Part shown: piece after piece, positions 1-8,924 of the stretch
Numbering within the stretch: position 1 is the first letter of the stretch
Layout: each line of letters begins with the position of its first letter
Origin: Mucidula mucida
Lineage: Eukaryota; Basidiomycota; Agaricomycetes; Agaricales; Physalacriaceae
Assembly (NCBI GenBank): GCA_015501055.1
Contig: JADNYV010000586.1
Coordinates: 1-21,121, forward strand
DNA length: 21,121 bases
Direction: 5' to 3'
Translations under genes and position numbers: made by a program
The notes under the pieces: generated by a model
What the model was told of the DNA's origin: nothing
The model's input: the letters and a program-made list of their open reading frames with translations, nothing else
Database searches by the model: none

Positions 1-481
1 ATTCATAACACCTAGGTTAGGTAGGGACTAGGCGGGTGCCATGCGTATTGCTCTTGTCTCTGAATAGAGTTGACAGGCGTGAATACATGTCCTCATATTG
101 TGGCGGTCCAACACAATTCGGCAGTGCATGAGTACGCGAGAGTCAACGATATGGTGTACGCCGCAGTCCAAAGTAAGCAACAGATGATCGAAAGGCGAAA
201 GACACGTCTAAAAATCGATGGGATGATAAAGGCCAAAAAGCATGCATTTAACTTTCCAAAGTACACGGCAGGGCCCTAGCTACGTACGACAAGTCGTATC
301 TCGCATTGATCTCGCAACACACCTTGTAACAAGGTCCACAACCCCAGGGCCTGTTTGACGCATGAAGCGCAAATGCTGACACCGTCCCACATAGCGGAGC
401 GCGACCTAATCTCGCTCAGCTCAACTCAGACGACTCGGCATCATCATCAATAGAAGAAACTCACCAAGGGAAGAATGAGAA
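1..481. other. Left-edge stretch with no recognisable gene
   Basis: I see no convincing coding exon, RNA gene or transposon end here. A frame open from 70 to 279 starts with TTG and its translation resembles nothing I know. A small perfect palindrome, ACCTTGT-A-ACAAGGT, lies at 321-335. The stretch could be the flank of a gene to the left or debris related to the relic at 1.0-1.9 kb. Confidence 0.5.
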
Positions 482-940
482 ATGCTTGCGCTCTCTGAGG
501 CCGCCGAATTTATGTCGCCTCCATTACGGTTGCTACCTGAACGTCTGGATCAACAGACGCAGAAGAGAACAGCGTGTACAGTTCTTACCTTAACTGAACG
601 CCTGGTTCCTCCGGATAGAAAGAAACGCGCCGACTCTTTGTTGTCAAAATACGGCCAAACTATGGAGCGGTCGTGGCGGAAAACTCTTGGGGCTGACCAT
701 ATTCTAGGCGTCGTTGGCGTATCCACGGTGGCGATGGTGGTCAGAAGCAAGCAGGACACGCCCGATCAGATTTTGCTCCCGCCATCATCATTGCGCTCCC
801 TCTCTGCTCAAATTCCCTCGTTTCGTCCCGTTGTTAATACGACTGCGAGTTTGTCAGAGTCCATGGACGTTCTTGACGGAGGAATTGCTCACCGTCGGCA
901 CCTGAATCGTGAATTAAGGGTGCACAATAATTATGGATGA
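482..940 (+). CDS. Hypothetical 152-aa frame, doubtful
   Basis: An ATG-to-TGA frame of 152 codons without an intron. The product is mildly basic in the middle (KKRADSLLSKYGQ around residues 49-61), with a short hydrophobic run (ILGVVGVSTVAMVV, about residues 73-86), then Ser/Pro-rich sequence. I recognise no domain, signal peptide or clear membrane segment. It lies just upstream of the decayed coding relic at 1023-1910 and may be another broken piece of the same locus, since agaricomycete genes of this size usually have introns and none is needed here. A chance open frame is equally possible. Confidence 0.22.
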   Translation: MLALSEAAEFMSPPLRLLPERLDQQTQKRTACTVLTLTERLVPPDRKKRADSLLSKYGQTMERSWRKTLGADHILGVVGVSTVAMVVRSKQDTPDQILLPPSSLRSLSAQIPSFRPVVNTTASLSESMDVLDGGIAHRRHLNRELRVHNNYG

Positions 941-1022
941 GAGGCGATGCGTTGGACACCCGGAGAGAAATACATCCATCTAGGCACCCACTAGTCTCGA
1001 CGCTCGCCTCCCATCGCTCACC

Positions 1023-1910
1023 ATGTCCTTTGATCTTCATCTCCCTCATCCAAAACTGCAGGACAATCTACGATGGACGTCAAGCATTCTGGCAGAGCGC
1101 CGTCGGATTCTTGATGAAGTTCGCTCCCTGGCGCCCGAGCTAGAGGCACTCCAGCGGCTTGCAAACACGCCTGGCGTCGCCGGTAACCAATCATCGATGG
1201 ATCGGGTGGGGCAGCTTTTGGATCCCGCTCAACCAGTGGTGAACGAAACTCTTAGCCGCGCCAAAGACGTTTTGACTATGGAACGTCAAATCCAAATGCG
1301 ACTGGATTCAAGGTCTTAAGGAAGCGTGGGGCCGATGCGTTGCGGTGGACAGTGGACAAGGCGACCTGCTTATCAACCTTGAGCGCTACAAGAGCCGGAT
1401 CCGGCTGGCCCTACAGCATGATATGTTATGAGTCGTTCACATTAGATACGATGCGCGTCTGATTCCTGCTAGCAAGAAGCAGGATGTTATGCACGGAGAG
1501 CTGGACGCTATTGATGGAAAACAGGACATCATGGACGAAAAGTAGGATACTGTAGCGAAACATGTCAGCGGTGAGTGGCAAGATTTGACTGTATTTGTAC
1601 AAAGGTTGAGACGCTTCTAGATGAAAATCGTCTCAAGATAGCTCCTTCATTTCCCAAAACGACTAAAGCGGTCACAGAGTTGATCTTTTGGAGAAGAGAT
1701 TTTCGGGGACGGGGAGCTGGACATTCATAGCTTGTCCGCTTTGCATCGAGCTGATATCGCGCTACGAACGACACGATTGGAACATCGCGCAACTGCTGCG
1801 GTCTGTATCATTTTCACACGGAACAAAGCCAGCACTGGCTTCTCCGGACGATGGACACCGGCGTCTCCCCGTGTTCGCGATGGGATCATCTCTGGCCAGA
1901 TGATTATAAG
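1023..1910 (+). pseudogene. Decayed gene of unknown family, helical/coiled-coil type
   Basis: An ATG at 1023 opens a 98-codon frame ending at 1319. It is rich in charged helical sequence (RRRILDEVRSLAPELEALQRL). Just before the stop, coding-like sequence continues in another frame (WIQGLKEAWGRCVAVDSGQG, then NLERYKSRIRLAL), broken by TGA near 1429 and TAG near 1542. Further plausible segments follow in shifted frames: ETLLDENRLKIAPSFPKTT near 1610-1660 and ELDIHSLSALHRADIALRT near 1715-1770. The order and the helical heptad character suggest one ancestral coiled-coil protein damaged by at least two frameshifts and two stops. Missed introns explain some jumps less well, because no GT...AG pair of normal length spans the first break. 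It ends just upstream of the membrane-protein gene. The family is unrecognised. Confidence 0.42.
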
Positions 1911-1945
1911 GCAGGTAGCTACGCCTCATGCTTCTCCAGTAGGCG

Positions 1946-3184
1946 ATGTCCTCAGCACTTCAACAACTCGGCCTGAGTGTCACGGAGGCCCAATACCTCC
2001 TTGCGACCTATCTTCATTCCACGATTCTCCTCGTGTTCTGCTATGGCATCCACACAGTCGTTTTCTTCGTCGCGCTCTATTACGCTTGTAAGTCCCGCCG
2101 TCTTGCTGCATTCTGCTCATCTACTCATCGTCCTAGTTGAAGGCAATGGACCTTCAAGTCGCCTAAAAATTATCCTTATGGCGATCATCACCTTTTTGTG
2201 GTCGAGCCAGACTGTCGTCGTCGGATTGAAATGGAAGGCCATCGACGAATGCTTCATCACTCATGGATTATCGCTTGACATGGAGCTTTCCTTTTACCAG
2301 TCCGGCGCCATGCCTGGCGGTATCACAAGCAATGTCCTTCGTGTGCTCATTGGCATTTGCGCGGATATTGTCCTGGTAAGCGAATCCAATTAGTGCTTTT
2401 CGTGTAACAGCTGATGGCACCACTAGATATGGCGCTGCTGGATATCATATGGGCGGAATTGGATTGTCGTGGCTGCTTATCTTAGATCTTTTCCCACTAC
2501 ACCACCTATGTCCCTTCTAGTCATTTCTGGATTTCTACTTTCTAGCTGGGATCTCTCCGCCTCTGTCGGCGTTTTTCATGTTGACTGGAATCTGGTGTCC
2601 TATGCCGTCGCCATGCTCACAACTACGTTATACACTTCCCTGGTAGTGTTCCGCATGTTACACGTCAACGGCGTCAGTACGAGCCTCAGGACATACCGTG
2701 GCATAGCCGAATTATTCGTCGAATCCGCCGCTCTATACTCGGTGGCCCATACCGTGCTTCTTGGCATATACGCATATGAGTATTACTATTACTCTCCGGC
2801 TGCATCTCCGGTCATAGCAATGTACCGCTACCCAAAGGCCATCACGTCCGCTATCACTGTGAGCAGAGCATGCCTCATACCTGCGACTGAAATATCCTTG
2901 TTAAATACACTTTCCAGGGCATCGCGCCTACACTCATCGTTGCGTGCGTCATGGCGCATACAGATAATTTGCGGATACAGGCGCATGTGAAGTCGTTGCG
3001 ATTTGCGAGTGGGATGGGGTCTGGTCCTCAGACGCAAACCCGCAGAACGGCGAATGTGGAGGAGACTTCGAGCGCATGGTTTGGCGACCCGGGTTTGGGA
3101 TTGGAGAGCCACCACCGTGACGGTGATTCAATTGCGTCGAGGGGTGTGCGTCCGAGAATGTTGTTGCCCCATGGGAGGTTTTAG
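1946..3184 (+). CDS. Multi-pass (about 7-TM) membrane protein, agaricomycete type
   Basis: Four exons join in frame: 1946-2087, 2137-2375, 2427-2858 and 2918-3184. They give 359 residues with introns of 49, 51 and 59 nt, all GT...AG. About seven hydrophobic segments are visible near residues 22-47, 57-78, 112-130, 145-165, 182-203, 222-246 and 263-283. An IWRCWISYGRNW-like motif follows the third, and RYPKAITSAIT precedes the last. The C-terminal 70 residues are polar and probably cytosolic. This layout matches a large group of agaricomycete plasma-membrane proteins of unknown function, often called hypothetical or GPCR-like. I see no ligand or G-protein motif that settles a role. A TTATAA lies about 37 nt before the ATG. 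The splice sites and frame are intact, so the gene looks functional. Confidence 0.85.
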
Positions 3185-3520
3185 GTCTCGTGATGTGGCG
3201 TTAGTCGTCATCGTGCAAGTCATTTGTTCTCAGATTTATGACTGAACAAGACTATTATACTTGAAGCACTAATACAGTCTCATACTAATCTTAGTCATCT
3301 TGAACACAGGGGACTCTTAGGAAAAATAGCATTAATGGGGTAGTGATAACCTTGCCATTAATGTGTGTTGAAGAACTCGGCCCGCCGGGGGTTTGATTCC
3401 CTCTTAATGCAATCACTCTTTCCCTGATAGATTTTGCCATCAATTTTATGGTTTAAGGTCTTTGTTGTGTGGCGCATCAAACCTCTAGAGTCCAGCCTAG
3501 ACTACTTTGGCACTTAATCT
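3185..3520. other. Intergenic stretch before the hAT insertion
   Basis: This is the 3' flank of the membrane-protein gene up to the transposon target site. Apart from the tRNA-like element at 3329-3411, listed separately, I see no coding exon. It contains repeated ATTAATG words at about 3331, 3356 and 3404. Confidence 0.5.
3329..3411 (+). other. tRNA-like element, probably a decayed tRNA gene
   Basis: The ends GCATTAA (3329-3335) and TTAATGC (3404-3410) would form a perfect 7-bp acceptor stem with A as discriminator. TGGGGTAGTGATAAC resembles a eukaryotic A box, and GGTTTGATTCC resembles the B box with one change (C to T in the TTCGA loop). A GGGGG/CCCTC T-stem closes it. The 83-nt span is about 10 nt longer than a class I tRNA, and I cannot fold a convincing anticodon arm, although a TTGCCAT loop-like sequence hints at Gly(GCC). 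It could be a tRNA pseudogene, an intron-bearing tRNA, or a chance product of the repeated ATTAATG words. Confidence 0.3.
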
Positions 3521-3544
3521 GACACCATTAGGGAATAGCGCGGG
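3521..3544. repeat. hAT left end: target duplication plus left TIR
   Basis: GACACCAT (3521-3528) is the 8-bp target-site duplication. TAGGGAATAGCGCGGG (3529-3544) is the left terminal inverted repeat. The TIR matches the reverse complement of the right end (TAAGGAATAGCACGGG) at 14 of 16 positions. An 8-bp duplication is the signature length for hAT insertions. Confidence 0.92.
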
Positions 3545-3553
3545 AGGATCCGC

Positions 3554-3621
3554 GGGTGTCGGGAGTGACACCCACGCCCGTGCCCGTCGTGGGTTGACAC
3601 CCGTACCTTATGGGTACGGGT
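3554..3621. repeat. hAT left subterminal hairpins
   Basis: Two short inverted repeats lie just inside the left TIR. GGGTGTC (3554-3560) pairs with GACACCC (3567-3573). ACCCGTACC (3599-3607) pairs perfectly with GGTACGGGT (3613-3621) across a 5-nt loop. The same GGGT/ACCCG words recur at the right end (about 7393-7500), as expected of subterminal transposase-binding repeats. Confidence 0.7.
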
Positions 3622-3713
3622 TGCGCGGGTTAACAAACCCACGGGTTCGCCCACGGTTTCACACACCAAGGAGTAGCGTATAGACCATTCATTTGTACAC
3701 TATACATCGAAAT

Positions 3714-6700
3714 CTATGTATCTACGTCCATACCATCTGACTCCTCGTCGTCCGTTATATAAATTACATCAAAATCCTCTGGTAGCTCCACCTCTTCTGC
3801 AGACTTGTCCTTTGGCGGGACAATCACCTCACACGTCACTGCCAGAATATCCTTCCCATTGATAAGGTCCATGAGACTCCAGGCACCGACACACATAAGT
3901 GCACAGATGCTCTGCAAGCTAAGGCCGTTGCATTCCCAAGTGATGAGCCGTCGAGCGCGGCTGAAGATACGCTTGACGGCGACCGAGGTAGCTAAATATC
4001 CATTAGTTATTTTGACTACAACACGTCGACAATAGCACTTACCTGGAATGGAGTGGTAATTGAGGGCCATCTGCGCCAACCGTGGATAGGTGGTTTTCTT
4101 CTCGATCCACCACGCAATGACGCCCTTTGGTGTAGCCTCCCGCAGGGCAGCAAGGTAAAGCTCGAGCTCATTGGTGTCCTCCGGTTCCGTGTTGGGGACC
4201 CAATGGCGCGCAAATCGATTGTAAACCGGAGCCTGTGACTATATCAATAAGAGCTACATGTGATGGGGAGCTAACAACAGTGTACCTTGCCAGCTTTCTT
4301 CGGCGATGTTCTGGAGGGCTTTTTTGCTGTGGCAGCGCCGGCTGCACGTGTAACGAGTTCCTTGTGCGGTTCATACCGCTCGCGATATGCTGTCCGAATT
4401 AATGTATGCGCATCGTTGATCCAGTCCTTGGGCCAGCTGTGTTTCTTGAAGTAATCGAATTTGTGCTCTGGATGCAGAACTAAATGACGAGGTTAGTATG
4501 ATTTAATGTCAACAAGCAAAATACGCACTCATTGAGATGCGGTACACCTTGGAATCATCCGTCAGATTATAGTACTTATTGAGTGTTTGCTTAGCAATGG
4601 TGACACTCGACTTGATGATGTCGGAGAGGTGTATCTCCTTGAGGATCCGCTTGTTAGGATTGTTGGGGTCGTCAACGGTGTCCTTGATGATGAAGTCAGT
4701 GAAAGCAGAGTCGATGTTATCCATTGCGGGAATTACCTTGGCAAGTGTTGGTTCGTTGCTCAAAAAGAAGAGGGTAGCATCCTTCAGGATCTGTGGAGAT
4801 TCCATGAATAAGTAAGGGCAACATAATATAAAGCAAGAATAGTGCACGCGTAAAACCTCTGAAATCTCCTCAAGGATGCTCCACTCCTCTGGAGACAGCT
4901 CCAAATCACGAAGACCGTTAGACACCTTCGCCGTAAACTCCTCAATGTACTTGCGATACTTCAAACCGAACACAATCATATCAAACATAATCATATCAAA
5001 CGTTGAGTTCCACCGTGTCTTGACGTCGTGTGGTATAAGCCGTTCAACAATCTTGTGTTTGCGCAGAAGATGTTTCCAAGCGGGCAGGAGAATTGTCGAC
5101 GAGTTAATTATCTTGAAGGCGAGCACGCGAAGCTGCAACGGTGATGAGCGCAAGAAAAGAGGGAAGCGGGGACTTCGGAGCGTGTGTCAGACCCAATTGA
5201 ATGGGTCTGACACACGCACATAATGGAAGCAAAGAAGGAAGACACACCTTTACGAGAGCCAAGCGAATGGGCTTGACATCCTTAGCCAATTGCTCTCTCT
5301 CTGCATCTGTCAACTCCGGCAAGACATCGATAAATCCTTCTAGGTTGTCCTCGCCTTCTTTGACCTTACCATCCGGCACCTCAACATCGTCAAACTCAAT
5401 GTCGTCTCCGCCCTCAAGTTCCCTCAAAGCATCAATAGTGTCTTGCAGTGGGTCGCATTTCTTTTTCGCTGCTTTTCCCTTTTTCTTACCTTTTCCAGTA
5501 TCCTTACTCTTGTTGTCGTCACTATTCTTCTTTTTCTGGGGCGCTTCGAACAGCCTCAGAAATGCCTTGGCAATAAGGTTCATGGTATGTGCAAAGCAGC
5601 GCATGCGGCTCTCGTCTCCTCGGAAGGAGTTCTCCAAGTCCTTGAGCTCAGTGGTAAAGGTGTCGTTGTTGGACGTGTTGTCGCCAGTGAAGCTAAGGAT
5701 CTGGATATCTGGTGAGCATTTACTGTCGCAGTTGTGGTGCCTACTAACCTTATGCTTGATACCAAACTCTTCTAGGACACGCTGAAATTCCACCGCCAAT
5801 GTTTCGCCGGTATAACTCTATTCATCGTATTCTGAGCCGAACTTAATACACAGTTTAGATAACAACTTACCTCGGGGACCTCAAGAAAATCAAGCAGCAC
5901 ATTAACTGTCTTGCCGTTGATGATGAGATGAATGTGCCATGGTTCTGGGAGGTCCACCCATCCATGGCGACGTTCAAATCACCGTCATATTCCTACACAA
6001 TCAAGGTGAGCTCGCAGAATATTTAACAGATTATATGCTTACTCTGAATATCTTTGACAGGCACTGCCGCATTTTAGCAAAGACTCGCTTTGTATCTTGC
6101 GAGACCGTTGTGGGATGGGGAATATAGTGTTCGGGGCGGCCATTTTTCATAAGGCTCTTGAAGCCTTGGTCTGCGACGATTGCGAAGGGCCGACAGTTCT
6201 CGGACACCCAACGTACACATTCTGCGCTGTGTAAGATACGTCAGTTAGCTGCTGAGAAGGGGAAGAGTACTTACCGTGTCTCGACAGATTACAGAGAACG
6301 ACAAATCACCCTTACGACCGCTTGTCGCCAAAAAGAACGACTTGATCCCTTGACTGGAATGCTTTGCGTGTTCCTTGAGGGCATCAACACGTAGTCTTGT
6401 ATGTCGTGTTATTGGCAGCCTCAACCACCTCCTTACCCTAGCATTTTATAGCATGAAGTCAGAGACGGCCTGACGAGTTGGCATCCTTCGAGTCTTGGTA
6501 TTGCCACGTGTGGACGGAGCAGCCTCGCGCCCCACAAGGAAAGATGTGCACCTTTTGACCATCATAATGGCCAATATATGCCTCGCCGAAGAAGGTGTAT
6601 ATTGGGGACCACCAGCTCTTTCGCTTGTGATCTAGGCAACAGGTGAGTTATATCATTGTTACATGGCATTTAAGTACTTACCGAGCTCTTCCTGGTCAGT

Positions 6701-7033
6701 TAGGACTCGCTTCTCCGTACACCGAGGTCCCTGGGCTTCCTCCTCGTTGTCGTCAACATCGATGTAGTCTTCGACCGTCGTCCTTCTTGATGTCGAGGCA
6801 GGTGCTGGCAGCGCAGCAGGTGCTGTGTTCTTGTCAGTAGCAGTACCCGCCTTCTTCTTGAGCCGCCTTCTCTTTTTTGGGTTTGGTGGCGCACTACCGT
6901 CCTCAGCTTCATTGTTGCTATGGACACCACCGCTGTTAAGGGCGAAGTAATCGACAATTGTCAAGCCAGAAGCCTGTGGTTGAGGACGTGGCAGTGCATC
7001 TGTCGATGCAAGGTAAGCATTTTTGCTCTGCAT
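3714..7033 (-). pseudogene. hAT transposase, fragmented by stops, frameshifts and catalytic-site loss
   Basis: Reading leftward: a Lys/Arg-rich N-terminal exon (about 7033-6682; start uncertain), a BED-type zinc-finger exon from 6631 (CGARGC then HAIKC), the first DDE Asp region (AMDGWTS), the second Asp region (FTGDNTSNND), a helical insertion, LRVLAFKIINSSTILLPAW from 5132, and the hATC dimerisation domain (ATSVAVKRIFS), ending with a TAG at 3716-3714. Introns at 5133-5247 and 6632-6681 fit well, as do others between 4016 and 5880. Damage: in the zinc finger, TGA at 6461-6459 where Arg CGA is expected and TAG at 6440-6438 where Trp is expected; a frame change before VDALKEHAKHSS; and a small deletion or frameshift after AMDGWTS. 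The Glu of the hATC ExxFS motif is Lys (codon 3974-3972). The product cannot be active. Confidence 0.9.
5181..5216. repeat. Perfect 15-bp hairpin within a transposase intron
   Basis: CGTGTGTCAGACCCA (5181-5195) is followed by a 6-nt spacer and then its exact reverse complement (5202-5216). It lies inside the 115-nt intron 5133-5247 of the hAT transposase, which is about twice the usual intron length here. It may be a nested insertion scar or a structure that shortens the effective splice distance. Confidence 0.85.
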
Positions 7034-7330
7034 TGAACAAAAAAAAAAACTAACCGCACAATGGGATTCCGTTTTTTAGGAGTGTCCCACAAAGACCCTC
7101 TCCTGCATCGACACCGGTAGTACGGGAGCTTGATGCTGATGCCTTTGCGGATAGCTTACACTTACACTTTTCGCCGGCAGCAACAGGTGGGGGGGAGTCT
7201 TCACGGGCAGGCATGTAGGTAGTAACTAAGAGAAAATAATCTGTCGATTACTTGGCTATGAAATACAGTAGCCTCCTGTATAGTTTCAAGCCCCGTGTAT
7301 ATGTAAGACAGAGGCAAATTGTATTGCTGA

Positions 7331-7357
7331 GGCAGGCGGAAACCTCTTCCGCCTGCC
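7331..7357. repeat. Perfect 11-bp hairpin near hAT right end
   Basis: GGCAGGCGGAA (7331-7341), loop ACCTC, TTCCGCCTGCC (7347-7357). It lies inside the transposon, about 155 bp from the right TIR, between the transposase start and the GGGT-rich subterminal zone. Its role is unknown. Confidence 0.8.
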
Positions 7358-7497
7358 AGAATCCAAAATAGCAGCACCTTCCTAAATAGGAAGTACGGGT
7401 TGTCGCGGGCGCAGTGGGCTGCCCACGGGTGTCAAGCTCACGACCCACACCCGTGCCCGCACCAACCCGCACCCGCAACCCATGCCAACCCACCAAA

Positions 7498-7521
7498 CCC
7501 GTGCTATTCCTTAGACACCAT
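7498..7521. repeat. hAT right end: right TIR plus target duplication
   Basis: CCCGTGCTATTCCTTA (7498-7513) is the right terminal inverted repeat, followed directly by GACACCAT (7514-7521), the second copy of the 8-bp target duplication. Both flanking copies are identical, which fixes the element borders to the base. Confidence 0.92.
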
Positions 7522-8321
7522 TGATGATGCAAGCAGCAATCATAACTTTGATTCAAAACATTGGACTTGAAGCTGTGTTTAAGGTTCATTAACAACTTGA
7601 TGTGCCAAGTATGTGCGCTTTTGGAGAGAGAAATTTTTGACACACAATCCATTAAGCACTAAAAGATAAGGCTAGGAAAAAGTTAAAGTCTACTGTACCG
7701 TTTTAACCATAGGTTTGCAGCATGTGACACAATATGCCGCAAACCTATAGCAAACAGCTTTGTATTCAGGCTAGAGACTGCCATGGATCGCATTAGCTTT
7801 GCTGACTCAGCTGCAACGTCTCTAAATACCAATGACGGGCTTCAAGAGGCTGGTTGAGCCTTTGCACTGTCTTGTTCTTGCCTTGTACAAAGCAATGGCT
7901 GAATTTTTTGGGGCTGGAGGGCATTGCAGATGCATTCAGCCCAAGATGGTGCATCTACATGATTAATATGTTCTATGGTTCATTTAGCACTTCAGCACTT
8001 TGTCCTGCATTGTGGTGCTGCTGTGTTCTCTTGCACCATCTCTCAAATCATCACCACACTTTCTCCCCTGACACATATTGTGTCCCCCTTGGCCCCCATC
8101 TCTTTGTTGCACCATGCTGTCTTGTCCCTTCCCTGTTGTTCAAACAATAGGATGGGCTTGACTGTATGCATTGTGCGCATTGATTGCCCCCCTGCCATTG
8201 CCGGGGGTTGTTGGTGTGCATAAATTGTATCCCAAGCACTATGACCCGCCAATATTTAGCGGGTAACCCGCACCTGCACCACGGGTAAGTTGCAGGTACG
8301 GGTAGGGGTCTCAATTGAGAT
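7522..8321. other. CpG-depleted repeat debris without a gene
   Basis: I see no supported exon. From 7838 to 8175 (338 bp) there is not a single CG dinucleotide, while TG and CA are frequent and T/C-rich runs occur. In a genome of about 50% GC this points to old, cytosine-methylated and deaminated repeat DNA. An imperfect hairpin, ATAGGTTTGCAGCAT (7709-7723) with ATGCCGCAAACCTAT (7734-7748), 14 of 15 matching, lies near the left side. GC-rich CCCGC/GGGT words reappear at 8246-8305 and lead into a hAT-like end. Confidence 0.6.
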
Positions 8322-8338
8322 ACCCGTGCTACTCACTA
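8322..8338. repeat. Solo hAT-like right terminus
   Basis: ACCCGTGCTACTCACTA matches the right terminus of the complete hAT element (ACCCGTGCTATTCCTTA) at 14 of 17 positions. It is preceded by similar GGGT/CCCGC-rich subterminal sequence (8246-8320). I find no partner left end and no second copy of the following eight bases upstream. It is best read as the remnant of a related, possibly non-autonomous, element. Confidence 0.5.
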
Positions 8339-8464
8339 GCCACAGTTCTTGCAGGTGTAGTAAGGTTCATCCTTATGCCATAGACTTGTAATCTAGGCCC
8401 TCTAGAGGTACTAATAAACAATTCCTGATATTATTTCCAGATGATTCTATGAAGGGGTTCAAGT

Positions 8465-8815
8465 CAAGTTGGGCTTTTAGTTGGGATAAATACATCTTGG
8501 TTGATGAGATGGTGTAGGCTTGAATGACATCAGTGACCATAACACTGAGATGATGGTGAGCAGAGGCTAAATACTTGGCGTAAAGGAGAGGGAGTGAAGA
8601 AATGAAGGAGGGGTTCATATTGTTAAAAGTGGATATTGGCATATGCACAATGAGGCGCTCATTTTATAGTGGGCCTTTGCATTCAACGCATCCACAGTAG
8701 AGCCATGTGAACACCACGTCCACATTCAGCAAACAATGAAGGTGAACACGATCATTTTAGATATTGTCAGCACTGCGTTGTGGCCAAATCCTTGCAGCGG
8801 TGAGAGGCAACAAGC
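8465..8815 (-). pseudogene. Inverted, truncated copy of gene A (promoter and N-terminus)
   Basis: On the minus strand this copies 12960-13340 in inverted orientation. It covers about 200 bp of upstream sequence, the ATG (8618-8616) with a MNPSFISSLPLLYA start matching MSSFFPSSLSLLYA, then IQAYTISSTKMYLSQLKAQLD matching IQAYTILSTEMYLSQLKAHLD. Similarity stops at about 8465, so at least 140 C-terminal codons of gene A are missing and unrelated sequence follows. The intron of the full copy is shortened here to about 30 nt or read through. Many CG sites of the full copy read TG or CA here. It lies between the solo hAT-like end and DUF3669 copy 1. Confidence 0.75.
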
Positions 8816-8924
8816 AAGGTCCCAGCAAGCTTCTGTCCCTGAGCTTCGAGCTAGCTGATGGTATACGTGTATAGGATGCGAAGGTCGCCGTAGTATTCCA
8901 GTGATGGTACAGTCGAGTCGCTAA

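Larger units (their letters stand above)
3529..7513 (-). mobile_element. hAT-superfamily DNA transposon, ends intact, transposase dead
   Basis: A 3985-bp element is bounded by 16-bp imperfect TIRs and flanked by identical 8-bp duplications GACACCAT. Both ends carry GGGT/ACCC-rich subterminal sequence, a usual binding platform for hAT transposase, with short hairpins at 3554-3573 and 3599-3621. A multi-exon transposase gene occupies the minus strand from about 7033 to 3714. A perfect hairpin with 11-bp arms sits at 7331-7357 near the right end. The unchanged target duplication suggests a fairly recent insertion or little drift since. The transposase has several disabling changes, so movement would need a helper copy elsewhere acting on the intact ends. 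The element separates the 7-TM gene from the CpG-poor debris to its right. Confidence 0.93.

Noticed and set aside
70..279. 69-codon open frame near the left edge
   Set aside because: It begins with TTG, shows no motif and no splice context. It is treated as chance.
5201..5785. Long plus-strand open frame of 194 codons
   Set aside because: It is antisense to transposase exons with clear hAT motifs. Its Ser/Phe-rich composition mirrors the Lys/Glu/Asp-rich coding strand.
7854..8150. 98-codon plus-strand frame, hydrophobic
   Set aside because: It lies in the CpG-free, T-rich debris. The Leu/Cys/His-rich translation follows from composition, and no family or intron signals are seen.
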